A stretch of 64,000 nt of DNA from contig WEDG01001512.1 in the NCBI GenBank assembly GCA_017591395.1, forward strand, positions 1 through 64,000, written 5' to 3'. The notes under the pieces were generated by a model. That model made no database searches and was not told the DNA's origin. It saw only the letters and a program-made list of their open reading frames with translations. Below are positions 31,481 to 42,859 of the stretch, piece after piece. How positions within the stretch are numbered: the stretch's first letter is position 1; the number at the start of each line of letters is the position of its first letter. The translations under genes and the position numbers were made by a program. Source of the stretch: Schistocephalus solidus. Taxonomy: Eukaryota > Platyhelminthes > Cestoda > Diphyllobothriidea > Diphyllobothriidae.

Positions 31481-32800
31481 CTTTTTATTTGTTTTGATTT
31501 TCTACTGGTGTTTCATGCTTTACATGATGTAGCGCTCTGAAACTGTTTGCTGGTGATGGCGGAGCAGATGCTGAGATTAAATCATGATAATTCCGATTTT
31601 TGTCCTCTTCTGCTTTTAAGAGGTTGGTTGGGACGGAGACGTTTCGTCCTTTTCTGGGATCGCTGCCAGTCACCCTCTTTTCGTACTAGAGACTGTTTAA
31701 CGGCTACGCCAAGACTTAAAGACGCAGTGCCATCTTTCTCATCGGATATTATGGCTGAGGAAGCTGCGTATGCGTTGTGTGTTTGTCCCCTTCATGTTCC
31801 ATTTTTACCGACGAATTATTTTTGGGTGAAATTTGAGTACGTTTCTTAAAATTTAATGTGTCCATCTTCAGCCCCTGCATGTACTTTCCCATCTCAGACA
31901 TTTTATACGAAGTTTAAAGCATGTCGCACACGCTTCCTCCTAGTAATTGACGCCAAAAAAAAACTTACTAAACTCTTGGCCCGTTTGGTGGAAGGCGACA
32001 TTAAGGAAACATTTACGGAAGTGCTGACATTCGTATTATGACTAGCGTTTATTCAATCATTTAAATTTGAATCAGCAATTTTGGCGTGCGGTGATAGTTC
32101 ACTGGTATTACCATCGTTTACCATACACCGGTATCATGGTTCGATCAATGGCGGTGCTGCGCATATAGCACGATTCCGGAAGAGTATATTTTCGAATTCC
32201 ATGAAAGCTTACAAAAGCGATAAAGTGTGTTAGAGTTTTGGGAAGAAGTGTTTAGTGGTATCAACTTTATGAACAAAATAGCGAAATGACTCAGCCCTTT
32301 GCGGATTTGAAGATGTCGTAGAGGAGCTTGCAAGAAGCGCGCAGGTGGACGTCGTCCATTTCCGCTTCTGCCCTGCAGTAAGCGTATGCGGATAAAGAGA
32401 ATATCTAAAAATATCCAATGCTTAGTAAATAAATTCCACAAGAGTTCCCCGAGGACCAATATCTCGAAAGGTGTAAAATCCTCTGGGAAGAAAATTTCAA
32501 TCCGAATTCGAAGGGCAAAGCAGATTGTATGCTACAATATACAGACAATTTTGAATAACAAATTTTCGTTATGCATATCCAATTCATCTTGTTTTTTTTC
32601 AAAGGTACCTTTTTCTTCTCCAGAGCTGCTCGAAATACAACTTGAATCATCTATTGTAAAGACCACTTCCCAATGTTTGTTCTATTCACTTAAGTGACCA
32701 ACTTGATTTGACGTCCACGGATATAAGGCATCTAAAAGACAAAAATTCTTTTTGGTTTGTATCACACTGATGTGAATCTAACAAACACTTTTAATCATCT
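31481..32800. other. Upstream region of the carrier gene, no clear gene
   Basis: 31481-31850 may hold more of the ORF1 of the split minus-strand element (a basic reading on the - strand, no motif). 31850-32800 has only short ORFs on both strands without recognisable domains. I see no defined promoter element apart from the GC-rich stretch just before the start codon of the carrier (CGCGCGCTTGACGG and GGCGCGCGGTTTCGG, ~32815-32853). Confidence 0.4.
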
Positions 32801-32884
32801 AATGGACTGCCCAACGCGCGCTTGACGGCTGCACTCTTGGCGCGCGGTTTCGGTTATCCTGCAGTTTTATTGTGAAGTACGAAA

Positions 32885-33255
32885 ATGTCTGAAAAAAAGC
32901 CGGCTAAAGTGGGTTACTGGTACTTCGGTGGTGTAGCCAGTGCCATGGCTGCAGCCGTAACCCACCCGTTGGATTTAATCAAAGTTCATTTGCAAACTCA
33001 GCAGAAAAAGGAGCTGGGGATGATATCGATGGGTATTCGCGTTTTCAAAAACGATGGATTCTTCGCTTTATACAATGGTCTAAGTGCTTCTCTTCTTCGT
33101 CAGCTTACCTATTCGATGACTCGTTTCGGAATCTATGAAACCTACAAAACTAATCTGGGGAGGAAAATGACGTTCGCGGAGAGTGCCGGCGTCGCAATGA
33201 TTTCCGGTTTCGCTGGGGGCGTCGTTGGAAATCCTGCTGATATGGTTAACGTCCG
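32885..33255 (+). CDS. SLC25A10: Mitochondrial dicarboxylate carrier, exon 1
   Basis: The four exons 32885-33255, 33428-33469, 35451-35739 and 36723-36905 join to 885 bases, 294 residues plus stop; animal dicarboxylate carriers are close to 290. The protein exchanges malate, succinate and similar acids for phosphate across the inner mitochondrial membrane. Exon 1 encodes the first repeat with the carrier signature PLDLIK (~residue 28) and the start of the second repeat, ending in NPADMVNV and two bases of the next Arg. PADMVNVR matches the PADLVNVR variant characteristic of this carrier subfamily rather than of oxoglutarate or uncoupling carriers. The ATG is the first in frame, preceded by CGAAA. 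The donor GTTCGT is weak. Gene symbol by family resemblance. Confidence 0.93.
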
Positions 33256-33427
33256 GTTCGTTTTTAAGCCACAAAGATCTCATAATTTCCCTTATCTGTG
33301 CTTGTCGCATTTCGATTAGAATAGGCTTCACAGTGGTGTATTCACATTTCCTAGTATCTTCGTTTCGATAACGTACATATTTCTGCTCATCATTTTCGAG
33401 CTTCATTCCTTTTTTTCTACATTTTAG

Positions 33428-33469
33428 AATGCAAAACGATATGAAAATCCCCCCTGCTGAAAGGCGAAA
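33428..33469 (+). CDS. SLC25A10: Mitochondrial dicarboxylate carrier, exon 2 (42 bp microexon)
   Basis: The exon lies between acceptor TTTTAG (33427) and donor GTAAGG (33470). It completes the Arg codon and adds MQNDMKIPPAERR plus two bases of an Asn codon. Human-type carriers have MQND.K.P...RRNY at this place, so both junction phases are confirmed by the protein. It forms the matrix loop of the second repeat. At 42 bp it is short and easily missed by gene finders. Confidence 0.92.
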
Positions 33470-35450
33470 GTAAGGACATAACTTTCATTTGTGTATGTGT
33501 GATAAATCGTCAAAATTATGTTTTATTCCTTCCGTAGTCAACTGAAAGCACGTGAAAGTTTCCACTTTGCATTTCTCTAAGCTTGTTTCTTTAATATTAT
33601 AATGCGTTTGTCACTGATGGGGGTTTTCTGTAGATCTCAAATCCCTTGACATTTTCTCTACCTCGTAGATCAATAAGTACATAATTTGTAGGCATTACCA
33701 CTGGATTGTTGTACGGGACCCGAATTGACCCCTCCTGCCTAGAAATTTGACTGCTTTGTCGTGTTTACCCTCGTCAGCCCATGAGTGCAGTCGTAAACTA
33801 TCTAAAATGTCGTTCTGTTATGTTCGCATTTGAATATTTTCCCGCCTCGTCAGTTTCTAAACTTGTTACACCCATTTTTGCTTTGGATTGACAAGTTTGA
33901 TAGCCTATGTCTTGGCGAAGACGCATAAGCTCCTTTAACATTCAGCTATTAATATTTTGGCGTGCTATAGCATGGGGGTTTGTGACCAATATCTTATTTA
34001 GGTAAAAGTGAAATCGCACCATGCCATCAGCCAAGACAAGTTAACTTTTTCTTTCGGTGTCAAGGGCATTGTGGCGTCAGCGGTTGTCATCTGAGTGTTT
34101 GTTTTGAACGGAGTGAACTAACTGGTTCATTTCGTCAGTATTAGTTTTGGCCTACGAAGTGAATGGTTGTCTAGACCGTCATTAGCCGTCAACTGACGAT
34201 TTGAATTCAGTAACAGACTGCATGGTTCAACACCGATCTATCTATTTCAGTTTTCGCTGTATGTATTTACCAGATAATGACGCTTATCACCTAAATCAGA
34301 CTGTCACGAGGCAGATTTTTCGATTGGCTTTAACTTGCAAAGGCTAAATGCGTTCTGTTGCTTGGAATTTAGGGATATAGACCTGCAAACCAAGCTTTTA
34401 CGCTATAGTCGTTTTTAACGCAGCTTTTTTCGCTTTCTGAAAACCCGTCTTCCCATTGCTAGGTAAGGTCATCCGATTTCATGAGGTTAGTTGTTGCATG
34501 CATCCGTTATCATTTTTCAGCACACTTCGACCTTTGTTTCTGTAAGGTGTCGCGTGAATTCTCGACACAGTCTATTCCCCAACGTTTCAGATTATTTGTT
34601 CGAGATTTTCTCATTCAACACCGCAGCTCTTAGGAACCTAACCGCAGGCGGCCGTTGCGAGAACCGGTTTAACGACGGTCCATATTCGGAGTTGCGCATT
34701 TCCGCCATCGGTGTGCCAGGCGTCAGTTTTTCATGCACTTCTAGCGCTGCCGCTGCCGGCCCACAAATAGTCATTAAACAGACCTAAGGGAGCCTCTCCT
34801 GTGGCTAATGTCTCCTGAAAACCGTTCCACGATCCCCCATCGTCGATTATCCTACGGCTAGGTAGATCGGTTTTCCCAGGCGCAGGCCTCTTCTCAGTTC
34901 GGACTGGCTCAGGGTTACTTCATGCTGTACGTCGTTTATCCTCCAAGGAGATTGAAAGTGCTCAGTTGTATCTCAACCTGATTTGGCATTTATTTAAGAA
35001 GACTTTAATTTCCGACTGAGAAATACAGCTCTCTTGCCATTTTCGGTCGTCTTCGTGTATAACTAGCTGGCCCTTGGATTACTATGGCGTTGTTGCGTCT
35101 ATAGCATTATTGGCGGTTATTCTACTAGAATTTACGTTTTCGCTTTTCTGTATTTAAAAAAAGATGACTGGATACTTTGGTCATAAGCAAAGCTTTCCAT
35201 GCATTTCTTGTAACCGGTATCAGGTACCCGGACGTAGTCGTAGTTCTCTTGTAGTGAATTGTATCCCGGAACGACTAAGAACTTCATTTATAGTTTTTTG
35301 GTGTCTGCAATCTCGATAAACTTCTTTTGGCGGCATATTTTTTCGAAATTTTGAGTATTCGAGGAAAATGTTCTGCTCCACTTTTTATTTGCATACAATC
35401 CTGTCCACGTCTATTAAAATCAATTCGACCGAATATAATTGCATTTTCAG
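33470..35450 (+). other. Intron 2 of the carrier gene
   Basis: The ~2.0 kb intron has no ORF with recognisable motifs and no copy of the repeat families seen elsewhere in the window. Introns 1 (33256-33427, 172 bp) and 3 (35740-36722, 983 bp) likewise show nothing coding. All three introns obey GT-AG. Confidence 0.7.
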
Positions 35451-35739
35451 TTACAAACACGCGATAGACGGTTTGATTCAAGTGACCCGTAAAGAAGGTG
35501 TTGGTGCTCTCTTCAACGGTGTTTCTATGACAGCCACTCGAGCTATGTTCATGACATTTGGGCAATTGGCGTTTTACGACACTTTCAAACAACTGCTGCT
35601 TGCCACCGGCTACTTCCACGACAACCCGATCACGCACTTTTCAGCCAGTATTGGAGCCGCTGGTATCGCTACCTGCATGACGCAACCCTTCGATGTTATG
35701 AAGACGCGACTCATGAATGCCCCTCCAGGAAAATACTCT
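35451..35739 (+). CDS. SLC25A10: Mitochondrial dicarboxylate carrier, exon 3
   Basis: Acceptor TTTTCAG ends at 35450 and donor GTACGT starts at 35740. The first base completes Asn, giving RRNYKHAIDGL across the junction. The exon encodes the rest of repeat two (TRKEGVGALFNGVSM, GQLAFYDTFKQLLL) and the start of repeat three with the signature PFDVMKTRLMN. It ends after GKYS in phase 0. The preceding intron is ~2.0 kb. Confidence 0.94.
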
Positions 35740-36722
35740 GTACGTCTTTTGTTGGCTCAGCATGTGTCTTCTTAAGTGTTTGTCAATTTCCCGACACTTG
35801 CGACCCCAAAAACCTTGTAGCATACAACAGCTAAAGAATATGACGCTCATTTACGAAATGCTAGAATGTGAGAACATCCGGCTTTTATGTAGATATTCGA
35901 GTACCGTTTGTGACAAGTTGGAATTCTACAAGCGGTTAAGCTAAAGCGTCGCAGGAAGAGCCGATTGTTCGTCTGCTTAACTCTGCCCCTATGTAATCAA
36001 ATTTAGACTTCAAACCTTCTATCCAGACCAAGAGATTCATGCATATTTCTGTTATCTTCTGGTTAGATATTTAGTCAGCATCTCATTATTGCTGATTTGC
36101 GGTTTGCAACTTGGACAACTTCGGAATCATCTGACTCGATTAAAATGGAAAATCGGCAGAAAATGCATTTACCGCCTAGACAGGTTGTAGAGGCTTGTTG
36201 GTTACAAGCCGCGGCCCATTACCTTGAGCCAAACCAAGGTTAAAATAGGCTTAAGAAATCAATCTCAGTAATTTCGTCGTGTAATCTCACTCACTCACTC
36301 ACCAGCCAGCAACGTTGCGTCCGACTTTTCAGTGGCCGAAGTTTACCACAGATGTGCCGCGTTGTAAATGGATGAGGAGAAAGAGAGAGGGGGCTTACCC
36401 TTCAATTCGAACACAATTTATGAATCACTTGTTTTAGTCACATGAACGTGACATTTTTCTTCGTACGCGACGTTTGCAATCCTTTAATAACAAGTGCAAG
36501 CTTTTATCATCGTGTGACTTAGTAATTGATAGGAATCAAACGGTCCAATGTTCTATGGCATGTAAGTGGTCACTACAACCTGGATTCTTGGCTTGAACGT
36601 TACGAATCCAAAATCACTGCTGCGTCAATTTAGGCTGTTGCTTTATGTTTCTATGTACTAAGCAAACTCTTTTATGTCGAGTAGTTGGAGAAAATGTTGA
36701 CTTGTATAGCATCCTCTGTTAG

Positions 36723-36905
36723 GGACTCGCCGCCTGTGGCCTTGATGTGATGCGAACTGGCCCCCTCGGCTTCTTCAAGGGCCTGGTCCCAGCTTTCATC
36801 AGACTTGGACCGCACACCGTCCTAACATTCATCTTCCTGGAACAGCTGAAGCAGAATTTCGGCTACATTCCGACACAACCTACGACACCCAAACCAAAGG
36901 CCTAA
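36723..36905 (+). CDS. SLC25A10: Mitochondrial dicarboxylate carrier, exon 4 and stop
   Basis: Acceptor TGTTAG ends at 36722. The exon encodes the last helices: GPLGFFKGLVPAFIRLGPHT and LTFIFLEQLKQNFG, both hallmarks of the C-terminus of this carrier, followed by a Pro/Thr-rich tail (PTQPTTPKPKA) longer than in vertebrates. Stop TAA at 36903-36905. No frameshift in any exon, so the gene looks functional. Confidence 0.94.
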   Translation, partial: GLAACGLDVMRTGPLGFFKGLVPAFIRLGPHTVLTFIFLEQLKQNFGYIPTQPTTPKPKA

Positions 36906-37058
36906 GTACTAGTGTGCCAAAGATTATTAGCTGCCGACGCGCACGCTCGCGCGCCACGAAAAAAGCGCCGCCCCCACTGTTAGATAGTCATGTTCATTTT
37001 ATTGTTTCTTTTTCTCATCGTTTTAATATGCCCCTACATCATCAGACACTGGCTTGTC

Positions 37059-37064
37059 AATAAA
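37059..37064 (+). terminator. Probable polyadenylation signal of the carrier gene
   Basis: AATAAA lies 154 bases after the stop codon, followed by a TGTCAGGTAGTTGTCGTTTT stretch that could be the GU-rich downstream element. It is the first canonical hexamer after the stop. Confidence 0.55.
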
Positions 37065-37079
37065 TGTCAGGTAGTTGTC

Positions 37080-39095
37080 GTTTTGGAATTTCGTTTTTAT
37101 TCACGACCAACTCCATCTCTGGTATCCTTCAGTGTCTCAATGGCGGTCGTCGTGCAAATACACATATTGGGAGTTACTCCTACGATGAAATCTTCACAAG
37201 CTCGAATAATGTATTACGGTTTCGTTTGAAGCACATCGGAAAAGAACATTTTTCCATAGTAAATTCATCGTGCGAAGGCAGCTTTTTCTCCACCTGGAAC
37301 GCTTTACCCTCCGTCTACTTTTACCTGGTAGATATTTACCAGACATCTTACCTTTTTTGCCTCAGCAAACGGCATTTTACTTGCTGTGGGTCAATTTTCG
37401 GACGTCAGCTGACGTCGCGCCGGAAATTCAACTCAGTGTTGCCTGGTTAGCCAGGATAGGCAGAGAGGTCGCGTTGCACCAGCAAATTCCAAATCGGTTC
37501 ATGCGTATTAAAGAGGATTTTCGATGTGCTATGGAAGTGATCCCAGGGGCTGGGTAAGGGGAAGATAGGCTGGCAGCCTAGAGGGACGACTTTCATTCTA
37601 TACGATACATCTCGCTTTGGTGGCACGCTGCAAAGACCAATTCACGCAGATGAGGAAACATCGTGTTATTATCGTGTAATCGGTTGCATTTGTCGAATGG
37701 TGGAGTAGTGTCACTCCAGCTTGCCCGCATATATGTTTAAACAACCCCGAGGGCATTTGGCGTCTGAACAGCAAAACGAAGGGCTTGAGGTGAACAGAGG
37801 AATTGACAATTGTTAGCATGCAAGCGGTCGTGACTAGTACATGCAGATAAGTGTCAGCTGGGATGTGCTGTTTTATTCTCGGTAGTAGCACTCCTACGTG
37901 GGGTTTGTTTCGCATGTCACTAGTATTGTTTTTGACTAAAGAGGGACAGGGGAGTCATCAATTACGAACTTCGGCAAGGCACACTTTGGGTGCGCCTAGG
38001 GGCTCGCAGTCCTCATAGTGCGAGGGGCCCTTTGACAGATTATACCGACAAGCGTTCCACATGATTACATTCGCAGTCAATTTAGCCGCGCCGCACCTAC
38101 CCATAAATGAGGGTCGGGTTGCAATAGCTTGTTACTGTCGCCATCATGGCTGTTCCCCTCGGCTAGAGATCGTACTCAAGATGGAACTTAGTTAAGTGGG
38201 CGGGAAGCGCTCATCCGCGACGTGATGCGTGTGGACATAGGTTTATTGCGGCAATTGCTCACATTCATCATTCCTCTTGATCATTAAAAAGTCGACAGTG
38301 TGCGAGGGACGGTTAAGGGCTGCAAATTGCGCGAAAATTATCGTGCCGCACGATCATACCACTGCGCGTGTTTCTGATCTTGCACGCGCTCGCTCGGCAG
38401 CGCGTACCTGGCCGCAGAAGGCTGGCCTCCTTACGTCACCCGTAAATGCTGACTGACCACTCTCTCCGTGGACGCGACTCGATGCCTCCCCAACCAAGGC
38501 TGGACGCGCCGATAAAACACTTGTTAAACTTTCCACCGAGCCGATTTGTGCACTGTGCCTCGGTAAAATTTGCCACACTTCAGGAAACTCACCACTTCTG
38601 ACCATCGAACACGATAAATCGCGTACCGGTTTCAAGTTCTTCAAACGTCCCGTCCTGGCGTGGCTCTCTCCGCGCCAGCCCTATGCTTGCATGCACATCC
38701 TTGCACTGCGTACCGATTGCCTTACGGTTTCGTCATTGGTGCTTGCGTCGATATAGGTTTCGTGTCGTCCACTCAGTGGCCATTAATTCGTCAGATGAAA
38801 ACATGATAAGCCACTTGGTTACGCTTGTGCTTGGCGCTACTGCATAAAAACAACACAAACTAGTCCCTGGGCTGCTCTTGCATGCTTTTCATAGAAGAAT
38901 GCGTCCTACTGCTTGTGCTTTCCTCGTTTAAGACTGGGAAAACTCGTTATTGTCGCACACCGCACGCGCCAAATTGGCGTTACGGGCGGCGGTGTGCACG
39001 TACGACGTCAGCTTCCCTTTCTATTGACATCCTAACCCTATCTATATTAGAAATAGGACAACAATAAAGGATACAATCGGACTGTGACTCGGGAT
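37080..39095. other. Region between the 3' ends of two convergent genes
   Basis: ORFs at 37064-37450 (+), 37270-37557 (+) and 37598-37915 (-) show no recognisable domain. The C-terminal exon(s) of the TTK-like kinase are expected somewhere between here and 41227 on the - strand, but I could not find the conserved CCL.RDP..R box. Confidence 0.4.
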
Positions 39096-39098
39096 TGG

Positions 39099-39240
39099 AA
39101 CTGTAGCGGAGGTGGCTGAGCGTTCGACTAAAGTGCCCATCGACGGACTGATGTCCGGCCGGGGTCTTGGGTATGACTGGATGGTGAAGGCAAGTAAGCC
39201 GACCATATCCAATCGTCTTGACCGTCCTTTGTCGATAATA
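39099..39240 (+). mobile_element. tRNA-derived SINE copy S1
   Basis: A tRNA-like head with GTGGCTGAGCGTTCGAC is followed by GGGTATGACTGG, a TAAG.CC block and GTCTTGACCGTCCTTTGTCG. The same order of body and tail appears in the copies at 40260-40430, 40785-40930, 44596-44765 and 62268-62400. Confidence 0.6.
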
Positions 39241-40259
39241 CCTCTCATTTCGATAACGCAAGTTCCGGCTGATGTGAAGTTCAGCGCATGCAGACAGAAA
39301 CCGCAAATCAGGAACGGACGGGTGGACAGCAGGCACATATAATGAGGTAAAAACAAGAAATATGTTTCAAAAATGTAAGATGTTAAGACTGTACAGAACT
39401 TATACACATGTCTAGCGGTTTTCTGGAAGCCTGAGACTTCCAGATCGAAGTCCAAGAATGCGGGGTTCGGCAATGGAAATAAAAGTGGCCGGGCCACCTT
39501 TTGGGCGGGAGGGCTAGTCCCGCACCATCAACAGGAAGAATATTTGGTTTCATAGTGGTAAAAACCGCGATCAGTACTGCGCGCCAGCTTCCTAGGAGGT
39601 CTGACAAGTGTGAGGACAAACAAGAGTATATCTGGGTCAGATTGTGGCGCAAACGGAGATCCCCTCCAGCGTATGATGATTCATGCAAAGGAGGTTGAAT
39701 TGGGGCAGGCGCAGTAACTCATCCGAAGGAGGTCGTCGACTGTCGCGCGCATGCGGGTGTCCCTAACGAGACACCGCCGAAGAGCCTAGAAGAGGGGGGA
39801 GGTAATGGGTATTTGAACGGAGTGGGCATCAGTTACGAACACACTACCGAATTCTGGCTGACGACAGAGGGTAAACCTCGTAAAAACTGTATCTAAGGAA
39901 GACTACCCCTTCGATAGGAAGCCTGCTTTTCAAGAAGATTAAATAGTGCTTAAACTCATCTAATAGTCACCATTTCCTTTCGCCAAAGACAGTGTAATCA
40001 CGGCCGCACTCAATGCATGCATGATTCACAACGGCCGGTCTTCATACCTAAAGTCGTTACTCATACATTACAGACATCGATTTAGTTACCGGCCAGATTT
40101 CTACCAGTATTGACTCGGGTGCTGTAGTTCCGCTTCAAGCATTTGAATTGGGCCTGCGAAAACGGGCAGTGTGTTATGGTGGGAAGGTAGTTGACCAATC
40201 AGATGACAGGAGAAGTTCGCCACATTGCGCCTTATGGCTCGATTTAGAGCCATCGGAGG
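39241..40259. other. Unassigned stretch
   Basis: Short ORFs on both strands without motifs; no recognised repeat. It may hold parts of the missing kinase 3' end or its UTR, but nothing supports this directly. Confidence 0.3.
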
Positions 40260-40430
40260 CAGCCAACGATGATAAAGGGAGGGAAGATAGGGTTGGCCAG
40301 TACTGGCTTATTAGGCGTCTTCAGCCAGCCCCAGGTTTAAATTACCTGAGATCGAACCAGGACCTCGGTCACTGGGTACAACACCAACGATCTACCACCG
40401 AATCGCGAGCACGTTGACCTCTTGGTTGTA
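40260..40430 (-). mobile_element. tRNA-derived SINE copy S2
   Basis: On the - strand a pol III box B-like GGTTCGATCTC (plus-strand 40348-40358) is followed by the SINE body with CTGGCTGAAGACGCCTAATAAGCCAG and a tail with CCTCCCTTTATC. Box A is degraded (GGTGGTAGATCG). Confidence 0.6.
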
Positions 40431-40784
40431 ATCGGGGATACAGTCGATGATCGTTGACAGGACAAAACGGTCTGAACTTGTCACCCAATCCATGAGAGAC
40501 ACTACTGCATCCTACTTGAGGTCGGCGCCAGTGGCGTCCTTAAACAGGGCGTGGGCGTGGTTACCGCGAGTTATGAAATTGAGAGCTGATTTTTTCCGAC
40601 ATTCGACTTTAGACGTTAGCACTTAATACAGAGGAAATTCGTGGAAACAGTTTGCGCGTGTATTCTTTCCTACATCAACACCGGTCGTTAAGCGAATGCA
40701 TGCAAGGATTCTAGATTGAGCACCAAGGCGAAAACCGGACGAGCATGCTCTACGATCTTACCGTAATAATTATTACTCCTGATC

Positions 40785-40930
40785 GCGACCGATAACGTGC
40801 CTGTGGCTTAATCGCTAGGCCACAGGTCCGAGCTCCAAGGGCTGCAACACCTGGAGTTGGGTACGGCTGGCTGATGATGGCTGATAAGCCAGAAATTGTC
40901 ATTCTAGTCTCCTTTGTCTTCATTCGTAAC
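40785..40930 (+). mobile_element. tRNA-derived SINE copy S3
   Basis: The head carries a box A-like TGGCTTAATCGCTAGG and a box B-like GGTCCGAGCTCC. The body TGATGATGGCTGATAAGCCA and the tail TAGTCTCCTTTGTCTTCATT are the clearest copy of the family body in + orientation. Confidence 0.65.
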
Positions 40931-41227
40931 GTTAAAAAGCGAGAATCATTCTGCGTGCTTTCATTTAGTGCCCTCCAAGCCAAACGAGGCACTGATTCCA
41001 AACCGGCATAGTTTGGGGGTTGTTAAGGATGCATCGGCAGTTGCCACTTTCTACAAATGATGGGCCAGAACAAATCAATCGACCTGAATCAGGAATGAAG
41101 GCGACAGGCCTAGCAGTTTACACACACACACGCATGGGACACAGGAATGACGCGATGGACGGAATAAATAGGTCTATATGTATTGAAAAACAATGATAAA
41201 AAAATAAACCCTACGATCGAAACTTAC

Positions 41228-41392
41228 TTTGACAAGGGACATATTCTGGGTCGGGGGTATTTGCACATGGTAGTTTGGATTGAGAAGGGAGGCTATTATG
41301 GAGGCAGGACTAACGCCGTGAAAAGGCGTGTGACCAAATGTCATCTCGAACAGAATGATGCCCAGAGCCCAAATATCGGCCTTCAGACGAAC
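41228..41392 (-). CDS. TTK: TTK/MPS1-like kinase, exon with DxWxLG (subdomain IX)
   Basis: TTK/MPS1 is the dual-specificity kinase that starts the spindle assembly checkpoint at unattached kinetochores. The exon is 165 bases, bounded by acceptor CATCAG and donor GTAAGT, phase 0 at both ends. It encodes VRLKADIWALGIILFEMTFG, then HTPFHGVSPASIIASLLNPN. This matches the TTK order KSDVWSLGCILYYMTYG..PF...I..L..I.DPN, including the Asp and Gly of subdomain IX and the diagnostic PN before the acidic/proline stretch. It joins in frame to the exon ending at 51106. The next exon, which should carry CCL.RDP..R and the C-terminal tail, was not found to the left. Symbol by family match. Confidence 0.88.
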
Positions 41393-41797
41393 CTGATGAC
41401 ATGAAAAAGACAGTCATGAGCAAAGCATACGTAGGTTTAGGCATAGGATACATTTACAGGCAACAGAGAAAAGGAACAAAAACCAACGATTCACATTGCG
41501 GCTACGAGTAAGATAAGCAGTTGGTAAAACCCGGCACGGTCAACAATTAAACCGGAGGCAGTTATGACTCGCACGCTATCTACTTCACACTGACTTCCCA
41601 CATGAAGCAGGGTCTGGTGGCAAGATTGGATCACGAGAGATGGGTTTGGGAAGAGTAGCTGGTGCTGCTAAAATAGAACCAGGTTACACACAAATTCGTT
41701 AGGCAGACTATCCTCATCTAATTCCGCTTTCCACTAATCGAAACCGCTACGGGGGCACGGCCACTGTGCTCAGCATAGTCGGGTCCCAGAAACGGAT

Positions 41798-42850
41798 GAC
41801 AGTTCGACCGTTTTTTTTCCACCGAGGTTCACTGTGTGTCGTACAGAGCGCAGGAGGTTGAGGAGCGTGACTTACGCAGGAATTAGTTTAATGATAGTCG
41901 GCTTGCGCAGCATCTATCGCACTCTCTCCTCCAACATGCGCCCGGTATCAAGCGAGTCAAATAAACTGGAAGTAAAATTAGGCGCAGGTGGTTGGCGCGG
42001 CCGGAACCTGCGCTTATGCATGCCAGCACAACGCTTAGTCTATGCACAACAAAACATGATTTAACACGACAAGAAGGAGAGAGGCGGGTCGTATTCCAAT
42101 TAAGTGGATGTGTCCACGACAGTTCGAGCGTCAATTTCGATGAGTTCCACCGTGTGAACCTCAAGATGATGGGGCAGGGACGATGAATTGCGCGTGGATT
42201 AGTTTTAGGTGATAGCAGACTTTCGCTGCATCTACCGCACTCTCTCTCTCCCTCTTCCCTCACCCACCTGTGCCCGGTGTCAAGAGAGAGAGTGAAGAAG
42301 ACCGGAAACGAGATAGGGTGCAGGTGGCTGGCGCGGTGCGAGCCTGTACCTACGCGTTTCACTATGCCCCCCACCGTTTGACGTTTGCTATGGGAGCGCA
42401 ACACGAAGAGCACCAACCGCGATCTGATCAAGCCCCCGTGTCGGTCCAGCGCACCTACCACGCGGCCCATTTAGGGGGCCTAGGGAGTGTCATAAAAGCC
42501 GGCCTCGCTGTAACGAGAGGAGGACCAAGTTATCCCGTCAGTTGGCAGCCTTCTAAATCAGGGCTTTTTGGCAGAGTGTTGTACATTCAAGCGCTTCAGC
42601 CTGCTTATAGCGATCAATATTCACTGAGACGGTCGAAATAACTCTCTTTCCACTCCCTGACACTAGTCTGTCACTTGTCTGATGCAGGGATTGGGCGCAG
42701 TGACTGCCACAGCTACAAAGCTCACCTGCGCGTGTCACATACATACCCCGATCCCCTTCCCCACACACAACACATCTGAATTTCACAAATAGGAGTGAGC
42801 AGCCCAGATCTCGCATGTTAGAGAGTGCCATAGAGGCCAGGTCAAGGATT
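41798..42850 (+). repeat. R repeat, two partial units in tandem plus trailing part
   Basis: The family begins near GACAGTTCGACCGTC and continues with GTGATAGTCGGCTTGCGC..CATCTACCGCACTCTCTC, GGTGTCAAG.GAGAGTGAAGAAGACCGG and GTGGCTGGCGCGG. Unit 1 is about 41798-42070 and unit 2 about 42115-42480. A trailing part to ~42850 resembles 48000-48410 (TTATCCCGTCAGTTGGCAGCCTTC). It has no long ORF and no clear termini. It is GC-richer than its surroundings. Confidence 0.6.
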
Positions 42851-42859
42851 AACTGCGGT

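Noticed and set aside
37064..37557. Two overlapping plus-strand ORFs of 128 and 95 codons just after the carrier gene
   Set aside because: No motifs; they begin within the probable 3' UTR and poly(A) signal of the carrier, and the overlapping frames suggest chance.
38354..38760. A minus-strand ORF with EPRQDGTFEELE..RFIVFDGQK followed by GTGAGT, resembling an exon with a donor site
   Set aside because: No recognisable domain, no acceptor or partner exon found, and it does not match the expected kinase C-terminus.
41883..42470. 195-codon minus-strand ORF and similar long ORFs at 47788-48378
   Set aside because: They lie across R repeat units, which are GC-rich and open by composition; the reading is Arg/Ser/His-rich and not conserved between copies.
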